In this document: piece after piece, positions 51,507 through 59,723 of the stretch
How the letters are laid out: the number at the start of each line of letters is the position of its first letter
Numbering within the stretch: position 1 is the stretch's first letter
Assembly: GCF_026339955.1 (NCBI RefSeq)
Contig: NZ_JAPEPW010000001.1
Coordinates: 682,001-746,000 of the forward strand
Length of the DNA stretch: 64,000 nucleotides
Source: Streptomyces sp. NBC_01549
GTDB taxonomy: Bacteria; Actinomycetota; Actinomycetes; Streptomycetales; Streptomycetaceae
Direction of reading: 5' to 3'
Position numbers and translations under genes: made by a program
Notes under the pieces: generated by a model
What the model was told of the DNA's origin: nothing
Database searches by the model: none
The model's input: only the letters and a program-made list of their open reading frames with translations

Positions 51507-52430
51507 TCAGAACCCCTCGTCCCCCAACCCCTCCGTGTCCTCGCCCTCTTCCTCCAGCGCCTGGCGAACCACGCGCAGCGCCATCCCCTCGCCGTAGCCC
51601 TTGCGGGCGAGCATGCCCGCAAGGCGTCGCAACCGCTTGTCGCGGTCGAGGCCGCGCGTGGAACGGAGCTTGCGCGCGACGAGCTCGCGCGCCGTCGCCT
51701 CCTCCTGCTCGGAGTCGAGCTGCCCGACGGCCTCGTCGATCAGCGTCGAGTCCACACCTTTGGTCCGCAGCTCCCGCGCGAGCGCCCGCCGGGCCAGACC
51801 CCGGCCGTGGTGCCGGGACTCCACCCAGGCATCCGCGAAGGCGCTGTCGTTGATCAGCCCGACCTCCTCGAACCGTGACAGCACCTCGTCCGCGACGTCG
51901 TCGGGAATCTCCCGCTTGCGCAGCGCGTCCGCGAGCTGCTTCCGCGTGCGCGGGGTCCCGGTGAGCAGGCGCAGACAGATCGCCCGCGCCCGCTCAGCCG
52001 GGTCCCCCGGGGGCTCCCCCTTCTCGGCCCTCGACGAGGAAGGAGTGCCTCCGTCCTGTGGGTCATCGGACGGCTCTCCAAAACCGCCACGCCTCCGACG
52101 CCCTCGTCCACCACGCGGCCCCCCGTCGCCGCGCCGACCCCCGCCACGGCGCGATCCACTGCCCGGAGAACCGTGACCGCCCGTCAGTCCATCGCCGTCA
52201 ACGTCGCCCGCCGGACCGTCACTGCCGTACGGATCCCCGCCGTGGAACCCCTCGGAGCCATACGTGTCACCGGAGTACGTGGAGGAGGCGCCATACGTCT
52301 CGTCCCCGTACGGCCCGTCCCCGCCGTGTGCTCTTTCACCGTCTCCGGCCGAGTCGCCGTTCCCCCCGTGCCCCTGCCCCCGCGGGGGGACGGGGTAGGC
52401 GTACTCGGCCCAGTCGGTTCGTCGCGTCAT
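51507..52430 (-). CDS. recX: Regulatory protein RecX with long disordered N-terminus
   Basis: A 307-aa protein that modulates RecA filaments. The RecX repeats occupy about residues 145-300 ([58 protein letters not shown]). The first 140 residues are Gly/Asp/Tyr-rich with [18 protein letters not shown] repeats and then an Arg/Gly run, far longer than in E. coli RecX. It starts 3 bp after the recA stop and is certainly co-transcribed. Confidence 0.96.
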   Translation of the reverse strand: MTRRTDWAEYAYPVPPRGQGHGGNGDSAGDGERAHGGDGPYGDETYGASSTYSGDTYGSEGFHGGDPYGSDGPAGDVDGDGLTGGHGSPGSGSRRGGGRRGDGGPRGGRGRRRRGGFGEPSDDPQDGGTPSSSRAEKGEPPGDPAERARAICLRLLTGTPRTRKQLADALRKREIPDDVADEVLSRFEEVGLINDSAFADAWVESRHHGRGLARRALARELRTKGVDSTLIDEAVGQLDSEQEEATARELVARKLRSTRGLDRDKRLRRLAGMLARKGYGEGMALRVVRQALEEEGEDTEGLGDEGF

Positions 52431-52433
52431 GGA

Positions 52434-53558
52434 CTAGCTCTTGGCCGCCGCGGCCTTGGACTTGGTGGTCTTGGCCGCCGGAGCGGGCACCGTCTTCGCG
52501 GCCTCGTCCGAAGCGGTCGTGACCGCCGCGTCCGCGCCCGGCTCGGCGGTGGGCTCCGCCGGCCTCACACCGACGCCCAGCTTCTCCAGGATCTTCTTCT
52601 CGATCTCGTTGGCGAGGTCGGGGTTGTCCTTCAGGAAGTTGCGCGCGTTCTCCTTGCCCTGGCCTAGCTGGTCGCCCTCGTACGTGTACCAGGCGCCGGC
52701 CTTGCGGACGAAGCCGTGCTCCACGCCCATGTCGATCAGGCCGCCCTCGCGGCTGATGCCGTGCCCGTAGAGGATGTCGAACTCGGCCTGCTTGAAGGGG
52801 GGCGCGACCTTGTTCTTGACGACCTTGACGCGGGTGCGGTTGCCGACCGCGTCGGTGCCGTCCTTCAGCGTCTCGATGCGGCGGATGTCGAGTCGCACCG
52901 AGGCGTAGAACTTCAGCGCCCGGCCACCCGTGGTGGTCTCCGGGGAGCCGAACATCACGCCGATCTTCTCGCGCAGCTGGTTGATGAAGATCGCGGTGGT
53001 CTTCGACTGGTTGAGCGCGCTGGTGATCTTCCGCAGGGCCTGGCTCATCAGACGGGCCTGCAGACCCACGTGCGAGTCGCCCATCTCGCCCTCGATCTCC
53101 GCGCGCGGCACCAAGGCGGCGACGGAGTCGATGACGATCAGGTCGAGCGCGCCGGAGCGGACGAGCATGTCCACGATTTCCAGCGCCTGCTCGCCGTTGT
53201 CCGGCTGGGACAGGATCAGGTTGTCGATGTCGACACCGAGCTTCTTCGCGTACTCGGGGTCGAGGGCGTGCTCGGCGTCCACGAAGGCCACCTGGCCGCC
53301 GGCCTTCTGCGCGTTCGCCACCGCGTGCAGCGTCAGCGTCGTCTTACCGGAGGACTCCGGTCCGTACACCTCCACCACGCGGCCGCGCGGCAGGCCGCCG
53401 ACACCGAGGGCCACGTCGAGCGCGGTCGATCCGGTGGGGATGACCTCGATGGGCTCGTTCGGCCGCTCGCCGAGGCGCATCACCGCGCCCTTGCCGAATT
53501 GCCGTTCAATCTGTGCGAGCGCGGCGTCGAGCGCCTTCTCGCGGTCCGTACCTGCCAT
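52434..53558 (-). CDS. recA: Recombinase RecA
   Basis: A 374-aa RecA. ATG at 53558 gives [20 protein letters not shown]. Walker A is GPESSGKTT and Walker [12 protein letters not shown]1 includes [20 protein letters not shown] and L2 includes [22 protein letters not shown]. The C-terminal tail is Ala/Lys/Glu-rich as in Streptomyces. It drives homologous recombination and LexA self-cleavage. Two upstream control sites are visible, an SOS-box variant and a PafBC-type promoter. recX follows. Confidence 0.99.
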   Translation of the reverse strand: MAGTDREKALDAALAQIERQFGKGAVMRLGERPNEPIEVIPTGSTALDVALGVGGLPRGRVVEVYGPESSGKTTLTLHAVANAQKAGGQVAFVDAEHALDPEYAKKLGVDIDNLILSQPDNGEQALEIVDMLVRSGALDLIVIDSVAALVPRAEIEGEMGDSHVGLQARLMSQALRKITSALNQSKTTAIFINQLREKIGVMFGSPETTTGGRALKFYASVRLDIRRIETLKDGTDAVGNRTRVKVVKNKVAPPFKQAEFDILYGHGISREGGLIDMGVEHGFVRKAGAWYTYEGDQLGQGKENARNFLKDNPDLANEIEKKILEKLGVGVRPAEPTAEPGADAAVTTASDEAAKTVPAPAAKTTKSKAAAAKS

Positions 53559-53601
53559 GGGTTCCACCCGGTTTGCTTGAGTCGATCGCTTCACGTCACA
53601 G

Positions 53602-53624
53602 ACGCTAACGCCTGCCACTGACAA
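53602..53624 (-). promoter_or_regulatory. LexA-independent DNA-damage (PafBC-type) promoter of recA
   Basis: Read toward recA: TTGTCAGTGGC (53624-53614), spacer AGGCGT, then TAGCGT (53607-53602). This matches the known damage promoter TTGTCAGTGGC-N6-TAGNNT. Transcription would start about 35-40 bp before the ATG. Confidence 0.9.
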
Positions 53625-53721
53625 TGCGCCCCGACGCCCGTCCAGCCTGTGGATAACTCGGGTACATATCCGTGAAAATCCTGCCGAAATCCCCGCCGAG
53701 AGCCCCGCCGGAGATTCCATA

Positions 53722-53735
53722 AGAATGGATGTTCG
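53722..53735 (-). promoter_or_regulatory. Imperfect SOS box upstream of recA
   Basis: Read toward recA: CGAACATCCATTCT, matching CGAACRNRYGTTYG at 11 of 14 positions, with the left half-site intact. It lies about 165 bp before the ATG and about 100 bp upstream of the PafBC-type promoter, so it would control a separate, more distal promoter. Confidence 0.7.
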
Positions 53736-53885
53736 ATTTTGGTGTCAAGCGCATCACGCGACACCTCCGAGCCTACGTTCGCGGACCGACAGCGGGCGGG
53801 GTCCCCGCCTACTCCACAGGGCGTACCCCCGGAGTCTTCGGCCGTACGACGACCTCGGGGCCCGGACCGCCGAAGCTCGAACCTC

Positions 53886-54740
53886 ATGGAGAGCCGCAGC
53901 GAAACACCCGCTCCCGCCGTGACCACCGCCGTCGCCCCACCGGCACCACCGTCCCTGGCACGACCGTCCCCGCCGCGCCCCGTGTGGCGCGGGGCCTGGC
54001 GGGGGGTGCGTCCCGCCGAGCGCCTCTGCCATGCGACCGGTGCGGTGCTGGTGCTCTCCGGGCTGGCGCATCTGGTCGTCTTCGCCGTGGACGGCGGCCC
54101 CTGGGACGGGCCCGTCTCCTGGCGCAAGCCCGTCACGTTCGGGCTCTCCTTCGGGCTGACGCTGATCGCACTCACCTGGGTCACGTCGTATCTACGCATC
54201 GCAACGCGTCGGCGCTCGGCGCTGCTCGTCGTATTCGCCGCCGACTGTGTCGTGGAGGTGGGCGGGATCACTCTTCAGGCGTGGCGCCGGGTGCCCTCGC
54301 ATCTCAACATGGAGACCGGTTTCGACACAGCGGTGTCGATGACGCTCGCGGCGGGCGGCGGGGTTCTCGTGGTGCTGCTCACCGTGTTCTCGGTGGCCTC
54401 CTTCCGGAACCGGCCCGCGGGTCCCCTGGGGATGCCGCTCGCGCTGCGCTCCGGGTTCGCGATCCTGCTCGTCGCGCTGGCGTCGGGCGCCGCGATGATC
54501 GCGCGCGGGGTCGTCCTCACCCGCACCGGCCACCAGGAGGCGGCGTACCACTCGACGGCCCCGCTCAAGCCGCTGCACGGAGTGAGCCTGCACGCCGTGC
54601 TGGTCCTGCCCGCGCTGGCCTGGCTGCTGTCCCGCACGCCATGGAGCGACCGGACACGGCACCGGGTCATGTACGCGGCGGTCGGCTGCTATGCGGCGGC
54701 GGTCCTGGGCGCCGGGGTGTGGGCGACCCTCACCTGGTGA
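53886..54740 (+). CDS. Multi-pass membrane protein of unknown function
   Basis: A 284-aa protein; ATG at 53886. A Pro/Ala-rich cytoplasmic N-terminus precedes about seven membrane segments (ATGAVLVLSGLAHLVVFAV, KPVTFGLSFGLTLIALTWV, ALLVVFAADCVVEVGGI, MTLAAGGGVLVVLLTVFSVA, and further ones). WRKPVTFGLSFG and LKPLHGVSLHAVLVLPALAW are the most distinctive stretches. No family was recognised. It is divergent from recA and ends 3 bp before the AI-2E gene's stop. Confidence 0.85.
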   Translation: MESRSETPAPAVTTAVAPPAPPSLARPSPPRPVWRGAWRGVRPAERLCHATGAVLVLSGLAHLVVFAVDGGPWDGPVSWRKPVTFGLSFGLTLIALTWVTSYLRIATRRRSALLVVFAADCVVEVGGITLQAWRRVPSHLNMETGFDTAVSMTLAAGGGVLVVLLTVFSVASFRNRPAGPLGMPLALRSGFAILLVALASGAAMIARGVVLTRTGHQEAAYHSTAPLKPLHGVSLHAVLVLPALAWLLSRTPWSDRTRHRVMYAAVGCYAAAVLGAGVWATLTW

Positions 54741-54743
54741 ACC

Positions 54744-55976
54744 TCATCGGCCGAGCGCTCCCCGCAGACGGACCCAGAAGGAGGGCGTCCTCCTGATCCG
54801 CTGGCCGTGCACCCGGGGGTCGTCCGTGACGTCGTACCGCTTCACATAGGCCCCCAGGAATGCCTGGAGGGTGGCGACCGCGGGGATGGCGATCAGGGCG
54901 CCGACGGCCCCGAGGAGCGCGGTGCCCACGATGACCGAGCCGAAGGCGACCGCGGGGTGGATGTCCACGGTCTTGGCGGTCAGCTTGGGCTGCAGTACGT
55001 AGTTCTCGAACTGCTGGTAGACCACGACGAAGATCAGCACCCACAGCGCGTACCAGGGGTCGACGGTGAAGGCGATCAGCATCGGCAGGGCACCGGCGAG
55101 ATACGTGCCGATGGTGGGGATGAACTGCGAGACCAGACCCACCCAGACGGCGAGCACGGGCGCGTAGGGCACACCGAGGGCCTGGAGCAGGATGTAGTGC
55201 GCGACGCCGGAGATCAGCGCCATCAGACCGCGCGAGTACAGATAGCCGCCCGTCTTGTCGACGGCTATCTCCCACGCGCGCAGCACCTCGGCCTGTCGCG
55301 CGGGCGGCAGCACGGAGCACAGCGCGCGCCGCAGCCGGGGCCCGTCCGCCGCGAAGTAGAACGAGAACAGCGCGATCGTCAGCAGCTTGAAGAGACCGCC
55401 CAGCACCTGCGCGGACACGTCCAGGACACCGGTCGCGCTGTTCTGCACGTATTTCCGCAGCCAGTCGGAGTGCACCAGGCTGTCCTGGACGTCCACCCGT
55501 CTCACGTGGGTGTGGAAGGTCGAGTTGATCCAGTTGATCACCGAGTCCAGATACTCGGGGAAGCCCTCGATCATCTTGATGATCTGACCCGCGAGCATCG
55601 AGCCGAGCAGCGTGACGAATCCGGCCGTCACGATCAGCAGACCGAAGAAGACGAGGAAGGTGGCCAACCCCCGGCGCATGCCGTACGAGGCCATCCAGCT
55701 CACCGCGGGCTCGATCGCGAGCGCCAGGAAGAACGCGATCAGAATGTTGATCAACAGCCCGATGAGCTGGTGGAACGCCCAACTGCCCAGTTGGAACAGG
55801 GCGACGAACGTGAGCGCGAGCACCATCGCGCGCGGCAGCCAGCGCGGCATGCGCGCGCCCTGCGCGGCGGCGTCCCCGCCCGGGGGCGGAGTGGGCGGCG
55901 TCGTGCCGAAGGGGGATGTCTGCTGGTCGACCTGCGCGGTCTCGTCTGTCGGGGCCACGGGGCAAGTCTCGCCCAC
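54744..55976 (-). CDS. AI-2E (PerM) family transporter
   Basis: About 410 aa from GTG 55976; a second GTG at 55958 may be the true start, because the GGAG next to the first overlaps it. The PerM pattern is present: an N-terminal hydrophobic hairpin (LPRAMVLALTFVALFQLG, LLINILIAFFLALAIEP), RRGLATFLVFFGLLIVTAGF, then ALFSFYFAADGPRLRR and QFIPTIGTYLAGALPMLIAF with QFENYVLQPKL. Transport substrates vary in the family (Na+/H+, signalling molecules). It is convergent with the membrane protein gene before it. Confidence 0.93.
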   Translation of the reverse strand: MGETCPVAPTDETAQVDQQTSPFGTTPPTPPPGGDAAAQGARMPRWLPRAMVLALTFVALFQLGSWAFHQLIGLLINILIAFFLALAIEPAVSWMASYGMRRGLATFLVFFGLLIVTAGFVTLLGSMLAGQIIKMIEGFPEYLDSVINWINSTFHTHVRRVDVQDSLVHSDWLRKYVQNSATGVLDVSAQVLGGLFKLLTIALFSFYFAADGPRLRRALCSVLPPARQAEVLRAWEIAVDKTGGYLYSRGLMALISGVAHYILLQALGVPYAPVLAVWVGLVSQFIPTIGTYLAGALPMLIAFTVDPWYALWVLIFVVVYQQFENYVLQPKLTAKTVDIHPAVAFGSVIVGTALLGAVGALIAIPAVATLQAFLGAYVKRYDVTDDPRVHGQRIRRTPSFWVRLRGALGR

Positions 55977-56018
55977 TCCACCGACAATCTGTGCCCGGCC
56001 CCGGATCTTCGTGGCCCG

Positions 56019-56213
56019 TCAGCGGTTTTCGTACGGAACGTTCATGGTCGCGCACACCACGCGCCACACGTCCTTGGCCTCCCAGCCGGCGTTCAGCGCC
56101 TGGTGCACGGTCCGTCCGCCGAGCTCCGTCATCACATGATCGCGCGCGAAAGTGTCGGCGTACGCCTCACCGAAGTGATCCGCCATCCGCTGCCAGAAGA
56201 CCGTCAACCGCAT
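56019..56213 (-). CDS. DUF3046 family small protein
   Basis: A 64-aa protein (MRLTVFWQRMADHFGEAYAD, then ARDHVMTELGGRTVHQALNA and AKDVWRVVCATMNVPYENR). This matches DUF3046, a conserved small actinobacterial protein near recA-recX. Function unknown. It starts from ATG at 56213, 80 bp from the divergent gene at 56294. Confidence 0.9.
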   Translation of the reverse strand: MRLTVFWQRMADHFGEAYADTFARDHVMTELGGRTVHQALNAGWEAKDVWRVVCATMNVPYENR

Positions 56214-56293
56214 GACTCCAGTATCCCGCCCCTGCGAGTGGGCCCGGGCCGGGACCGCTTGCCGAGACCGCTTTCCGTCCTACGGTCTGAGAC

Positions 56294-57247
56294 ATGGCCG
56301 AATCAGGAGCATCCCCACTCCCCCCGACGCCCCCGGCGCTGACCCCGCTCTCGCGCGCCGGGTACTTCATCTGGCTCACCGCACGCGTGCTGGAGCAGCG
56401 CCGTTTCACGTACCACTTCCTGAACACGGATGTCGGCGCCGCCGACGCGGTGGAGACCGCGCTGGCCGCCTACCGCAACGACGACGAGGGATACGGTCAC
56501 GCGCTCGAACCCGATCTGCGCGGCCCGGTCAGCCAGCCCCTGCACACCGGGCACGCGCTGCGCGTCCTCGACTCGATCGGGCGGTGCGGCGGACAGCGCG
56601 TGGAGCGCGTGTGCCGCTATCTGACCTCGGTGTCGACGGCGGACGGCGCGCTGCCGGCGGTCCATCCCAGTCAGCGCGGTTATCCGCACGCTCCTTTCGT
56701 GCCGGTCGTCGACGACCCGCCGAGTGAACTCCTCGCCACCGGGCCCGTGGTGGGCCTGCTGCACCGCAACGAGGTGTGGCACGCGTGGCTGTTCCGGGCC
56801 ACCGACTTCTGCTGGCAGGCGGTCGAGTCATTGGAGAAGTCCCACCCGTACGAGATCGAGGCGGCCGTGGCCTTCCTGGACTCCGCCCCCGACCGCCCGC
56901 GCGCGGAGGCCGCCGCCGACCGGCTGGGCCGCCTGGTGCGCGAGCACCGGCTCGCGGCACTGGACCCGGCGTACCTGGAGGAGTTTCCGGTGGCGCCCGG
57001 ATACGCGCCGGGCGAGCACCATTTCCCGCACGACTACGCGAAGACCCCGGGGTCACTCGCGCGCGCGTGGTTCACCGACGAGGAGATGGCGCGTTCGCTC
57101 GACTTCCTTGCGGACGAGCAGCGGGAGGACGGCGGCTGGCCGATCCGCTGGCGCCAGTGGGCACCGGGTACCGCCCTGGAGTGCCGCCCCATGGTGACGA
57201 TCGAGGCCCTGCGCACCCTACGGGCGTACGGATGCCCCATCGGCTGA
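56294..57247 (+). CDS. Prenyltransferase/squalene-oxidase-repeat-like (alpha-toroid) protein
   Basis: A 317-aa protein, probably an alpha/alpha toroid. Helical repeats run through GYFIWLTARVLEQRRFTYHF, CRYLTSVSTADGALPAVHPS and LDFLADEQREDGGWPIRWRQ; the last has the DGGWP core of prenyltransferase/squalene-cyclase QW repeats. YRNDDEGYGHALEPDLRGP is well conserved in Streptomyces homologues. It is only about half the length of a cyclase and lacks the DxDD motif, so an enzymatic role is not supported. It ends before a hairpin, convergent with azlD. Confidence 0.75.
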   Translation: MAESGASPLPPTPPALTPLSRAGYFIWLTARVLEQRRFTYHFLNTDVGAADAVETALAAYRNDDEGYGHALEPDLRGPVSQPLHTGHALRVLDSIGRCGGQRVERVCRYLTSVSTADGALPAVHPSQRGYPHAPFVPVVDDPPSELLATGPVVGLLHRNEVWHAWLFRATDFCWQAVESLEKSHPYEIEAAVAFLDSAPDRPRAEAAADRLGRLVREHRLAALDPAYLEEFPVAPGYAPGEHHFPHDYAKTPGSLARAWFTDEEMARSLDFLADEQREDGGWPIRWRQWAPGTALECRPMVTIEALRTLRAYGCPIG

Positions 57248-57264
57248 GCGATCACGACGGTTCC

Positions 57265-57290
57265 CGGCCCACACACACGTGTGCGGGCCG
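57265..57290. terminator. Hairpin between convergent genes
   Basis: CGGCCC / GGGCCG outer stem with an inner CAC-type stem (CACAC / GTGTG) and one mismatch. It is weaker than the other terminators in this window. Confidence 0.55.
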
Positions 57291-57305
57291 TCCGCGTGCC
57301 CGGCG

Positions 57306-57614
57306 TCAGCCTGTCAGCGCCCGCACTCCCGCCGTCACGACCACGGCCGCGCCGACCACGAGCAGGAAGGGGGCGCGCAGGAGCAGGGCGAAAGCGGCCG
57401 CGGCGAGTCCGGCGACCTTCGCGTCCACGACCAGGACGCGCCCGTCGGCGAAGGTCTGCTGAGCCGTGAGCGCGGCCAGAAGGGCGACGGGCAGCAGGGC
57501 GGCGAGGCGCTTGACGAGCGGCCGCTCCAGGACGCCGACGGGGACCAGCAGGCCGATGAGCTTGACGGCGTAACAGCCGACGGCGGTCGCGCCGATCGCG
57601 ATCCAGATGTTCAA
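57306..57614 (-). CDS. azlD: AzlD family branched-chain amino acid exporter subunit
   Basis: A 102-aa membrane protein. TTG at 57614 is chosen because AAGGGAAG precedes it and because it overlaps the azlC stop by 4 bp (TTGA). Three to four membrane segments (IWIAIGATAVGCYAVKLIGL, LAALLPVALLAALTAQQT, LVVGAAVVVTAGVRAL) fit AzlD. With AzlC it forms a small exporter for branched-chain amino acids or analogues; the substrate is not predictable here. Confidence 0.9.
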   Translation of the reverse strand: MNIWIAIGATAVGCYAVKLIGLLVPVGVLERPLVKRLAALLPVALLAALTAQQTFADGRVLVVDAKVAGLAAAAFALLLRAPFLLVVGAAVVVTAGVRALTG

Positions 57615-58378
57615 CGGTCTTCCCTTGGTGCGTCGTTGTCGGCCTTCATGCGGCCGGCGGCCTTCGAAGCGCGTCGCCCCTCTACGTAGAGGGCGGCGGG
57701 AGCGGCCAGCGCCGCCACCAGGACGGGGACTCCGGCGGGCAGCACGGGCAGCAGGCCGAGCCCCAGAAGGACTGCGACACCGGCCACCGCGCGCTCCGTG
57801 GTGGTCTTCAGCATCGGCGCGAGCAGCGCGAGGAAGACGGCGGGCCCGGCGGCGTCCAGCCCCCACGCGTCGGTGTCCCCGATGGCCTCGGCCCCGACAG
57901 CGCCCAGCAGCGTGGTGAGGTTCCACAGCACGTACAGGGAGAGCCCGGTGACGGTGAAACCGATCCGGACACCGCGACGCGTGGGCTGGGCCAGCGCGAC
58001 CGCCGTGGTCTCGTCGATGACCCACTGCGCGGCGAACGGGCGCACCGCGCGCGGGAGCGCCAGCAGCTGTGACAGACGCAGTCCGTAGAACGCGTTGCGC
58101 ACCCCGAGGAAGAACGCGCCGGCGGCGGCAGTGAGGGGATTGCCGCCGCCGGCGAGCGCGCCCACGAGCGCGAACTGCGAGGCTCCGGTGAACACCAGGA
58201 GGCTGAGCGCACAGGTCTGCAACACGGTGAGCCCGCTGCCGGCCGAGGTCACTCCGAAGGCGAAACCGGACAGTCCGACGGCGACCCCGACTCCCAGGGC
58301 GTCCCGAACGACGGCCGCGTCGGGTTTTCCGCCGCCTTCTTCACTGCGTATGTCTGCGAGAGCTGTCTGTTCTGCCAC
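57611..58378 (-). CDS. azlC: AzlC family branched-chain amino acid exporter
   Basis: A 255-aa permease; GTG at 58378. Characteristic segments are GVGVAVGLSGFAFGVTSAGS, SLLVFTGASQFALVGALAGG, and ALPRAVRPFAAQWVIDETTA. It is translationally coupled to azlD. Its first 43 codons overlap the 3' end of the AraC-family gene (stop at 58249) in a different frame. A later start would remove the overlap, but the first conserved segment begins at about residue 28, still within it. Confidence 0.9.
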   Translation of the reverse strand: MAEQTALADIRSEEGGGKPDAAVVRDALGVGVAVGLSGFAFGVTSAGSGLTVLQTCALSLLVFTGASQFALVGALAGGGNPLTAAAGAFFLGVRNAFYGLRLSQLLALPRAVRPFAAQWVIDETTAVALAQPTRRGVRIGFTVTGLSLYVLWNLTTLLGAVGAEAIGDTDAWGLDAAGPAVFLALLAPMLKTTTERAVAGVAVLLGLGLLPVLPAGVPVLVAALAAPAALYVEGRRASKAAGRMKADNDAPREDR

Positions 58379-59244
58379 ACCCCGGACGGTACGTACGGCC
58401 GCCTGTCGACGTCTTGTACGTTCTTGCGCTCGCGCTGGTAGGCGCCCGGAGGCACACCCACGATCCGGGAGAAGTGACGGTTGAGGTGCGGCTGGTCCGT
58501 GAAGCCGACGGCGACGGCCGCCTCGGCGGGCGCGGAACCGGCGTCCAGGAGGTGGCGTGCCCGGCGCACCCGGGCGTCGGTCAGCCAGGTGTGGGGCGGC
58601 ATGCCGTAGGTGTCACGGAACGCGCGCAGCAGGGCGAACGGGCTGGCGCCGAGGTCGGCGGCGAGCCGTTCCAGGGTCGGAGGCTCGGCCATCCGCTCCT
58701 CCAGCACGGCACGCGCGCGGGCGGCGACACGGGCGCCCGCGGTGCGCACGCCCCGCTGCGGCAGCGAACCGCCGTTCAGACGCAGCAGCCGGGTCACCGC
58801 GACCCGCAGCAGGGTGTCGGCCGCGAGCGCGTTGCCCTCCTCCGCGGCCCGAAGCACTTCGTGAACCAGACCCGCCGCGTACGGATCGTCGAGCACCGGG
58901 CTGACGAATCCAGGCGTTCCGCGAATCGTGGTGGTCTCGGCAGCGATCTCGGCCACCAACCCGGGCGAGGGGTAGACCGCCCCGTACCGCCATCCCTCGG
59001 GAACACCCGCCCGGCCCGTGTGCGCGGTGTCGGGATTGACCAGCGCGAGCGCGCCCGGACCCGCGTACTGGTCGGCACCGCCGTGGTGGAAGACCTCGAC
59101 ACCGTCGGAGATGGCGGCGATCACGAAGTTCTCGTGGGTGTGCCGCACAAAGATCTTCTCGACGAACCGCGCTCGCAGCAGATCGACACCCGGCAGCTCC
59201 GCGTACTGCCAGTGCCGCGCCCGCTCCTGCCCCGAACCTGCCAC
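58249..59244 (-). CDS. AraC-family transcriptional regulator
   Basis: A 331-aa regulator. GTG at 59244 with GGAG about ten bases upstream. The N-terminal cupin-type AraC_binding domain (residues 10-150) has FVRHTHENFVIAAISDGVEV. The C-terminal double HTH (about 185-285) includes LGASPFALLRAFRDTYGMPP, then VAVGFTDQPHLNRHFSRIVG and VPPGAYQRERK. The natural end of such proteins is near residue 290; the last 40 residues read through the start of azlC. It very likely controls azlCD. Confidence 0.92.
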   Translation of the reverse strand: MAGSGQERARHWQYAELPGVDLLRARFVEKIFVRHTHENFVIAAISDGVEVFHHGGADQYAGPGALALVNPDTAHTGRAGVPEGWRYGAVYPSPGLVAEIAAETTTIRGTPGFVSPVLDDPYAAGLVHEVLRAAEEGNALAADTLLRVAVTRLLRLNGGSLPQRGVRTAGARVAARARAVLEERMAEPPTLERLAADLGASPFALLRAFRDTYGMPPHTWLTDARVRRARHLLDAGSAPAEAAVAVGFTDQPHLNRHFSRIVGVPPGAYQRERKNVQDVDRRPYVPSGVWQNRQLSQTYAVKKAAENPTRPSFGTPWESGSPSDCPVSPSE

Positions 59245-59299
59245 CCATTCATTCTCCGGTATGACACCGCGGACAACCGGCTCGGATGGCGCACCCCCA

Positions 59300-59499
59300 C
59301 GCGCCGTCGGCCGCCCACGGCGGCAAGAGGTCGTGTCGGGGGGTGTCCGCCCGCAGCGGCTGGCGCGTCAACGCCGCCCAATCGGTAAGCGACGGATTCC
59401 GCGCCTGACCGAGGACGGATACCCCCGGCGCGGCCCCGCCCCCTTACCGAGCCGCAGGCGCCCGACCACGCCACCGACCACATTTGCGCAGGTCAGTCC
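59300..59499. other. Non-coding DNA between the AraC-family gene and the IS element
   Basis: No supported gene. It contains GC-rich inverted repeats (GCGGCTGGCGCG near 59353, among others) and stretches such as AATCGGTAAGCGACGG. It may be host intergenic DNA or the left flank of the IS110 element; the boundary is not visible. Confidence 0.5.
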
Positions 59500-59723
59500 C
59501 CCTGTTCCCTTCGGGTGCGCCTTGCCGGCGTGAAAACATGGCTGCGGCGCCTGCCCGCCGACGCCGGTAGCTCGTTGGGACGTTGAGCCCGTAGGTCAGT
59601 CTGGTGCCGGGGCCGCAGAGGGGCCACGCACTGTTGCCATCGAGCACGCCGGTCAGATTTTCGCTCCCCCGCGGCCCCCTGGGCAGGCGTCGGCCCGTAC
59701 GGATCGATACCAGGGAGTTGTGC
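59500..59723 (+). ncRNA. Candidate IS110 bridge-RNA region
   Basis: About 220 bp of non-coding DNA directly upstream of the IS110 transposase, where IS110-group elements encode their structured bridge RNA. GGGGCCGC (59609-59616) can pair with GCGGCCCC (59671-59678), flanked by TGCC and GGCA that extend the stem. No open reading frame is supported here. The loops and RNA ends cannot be fixed by eye. Confidence 0.4.
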
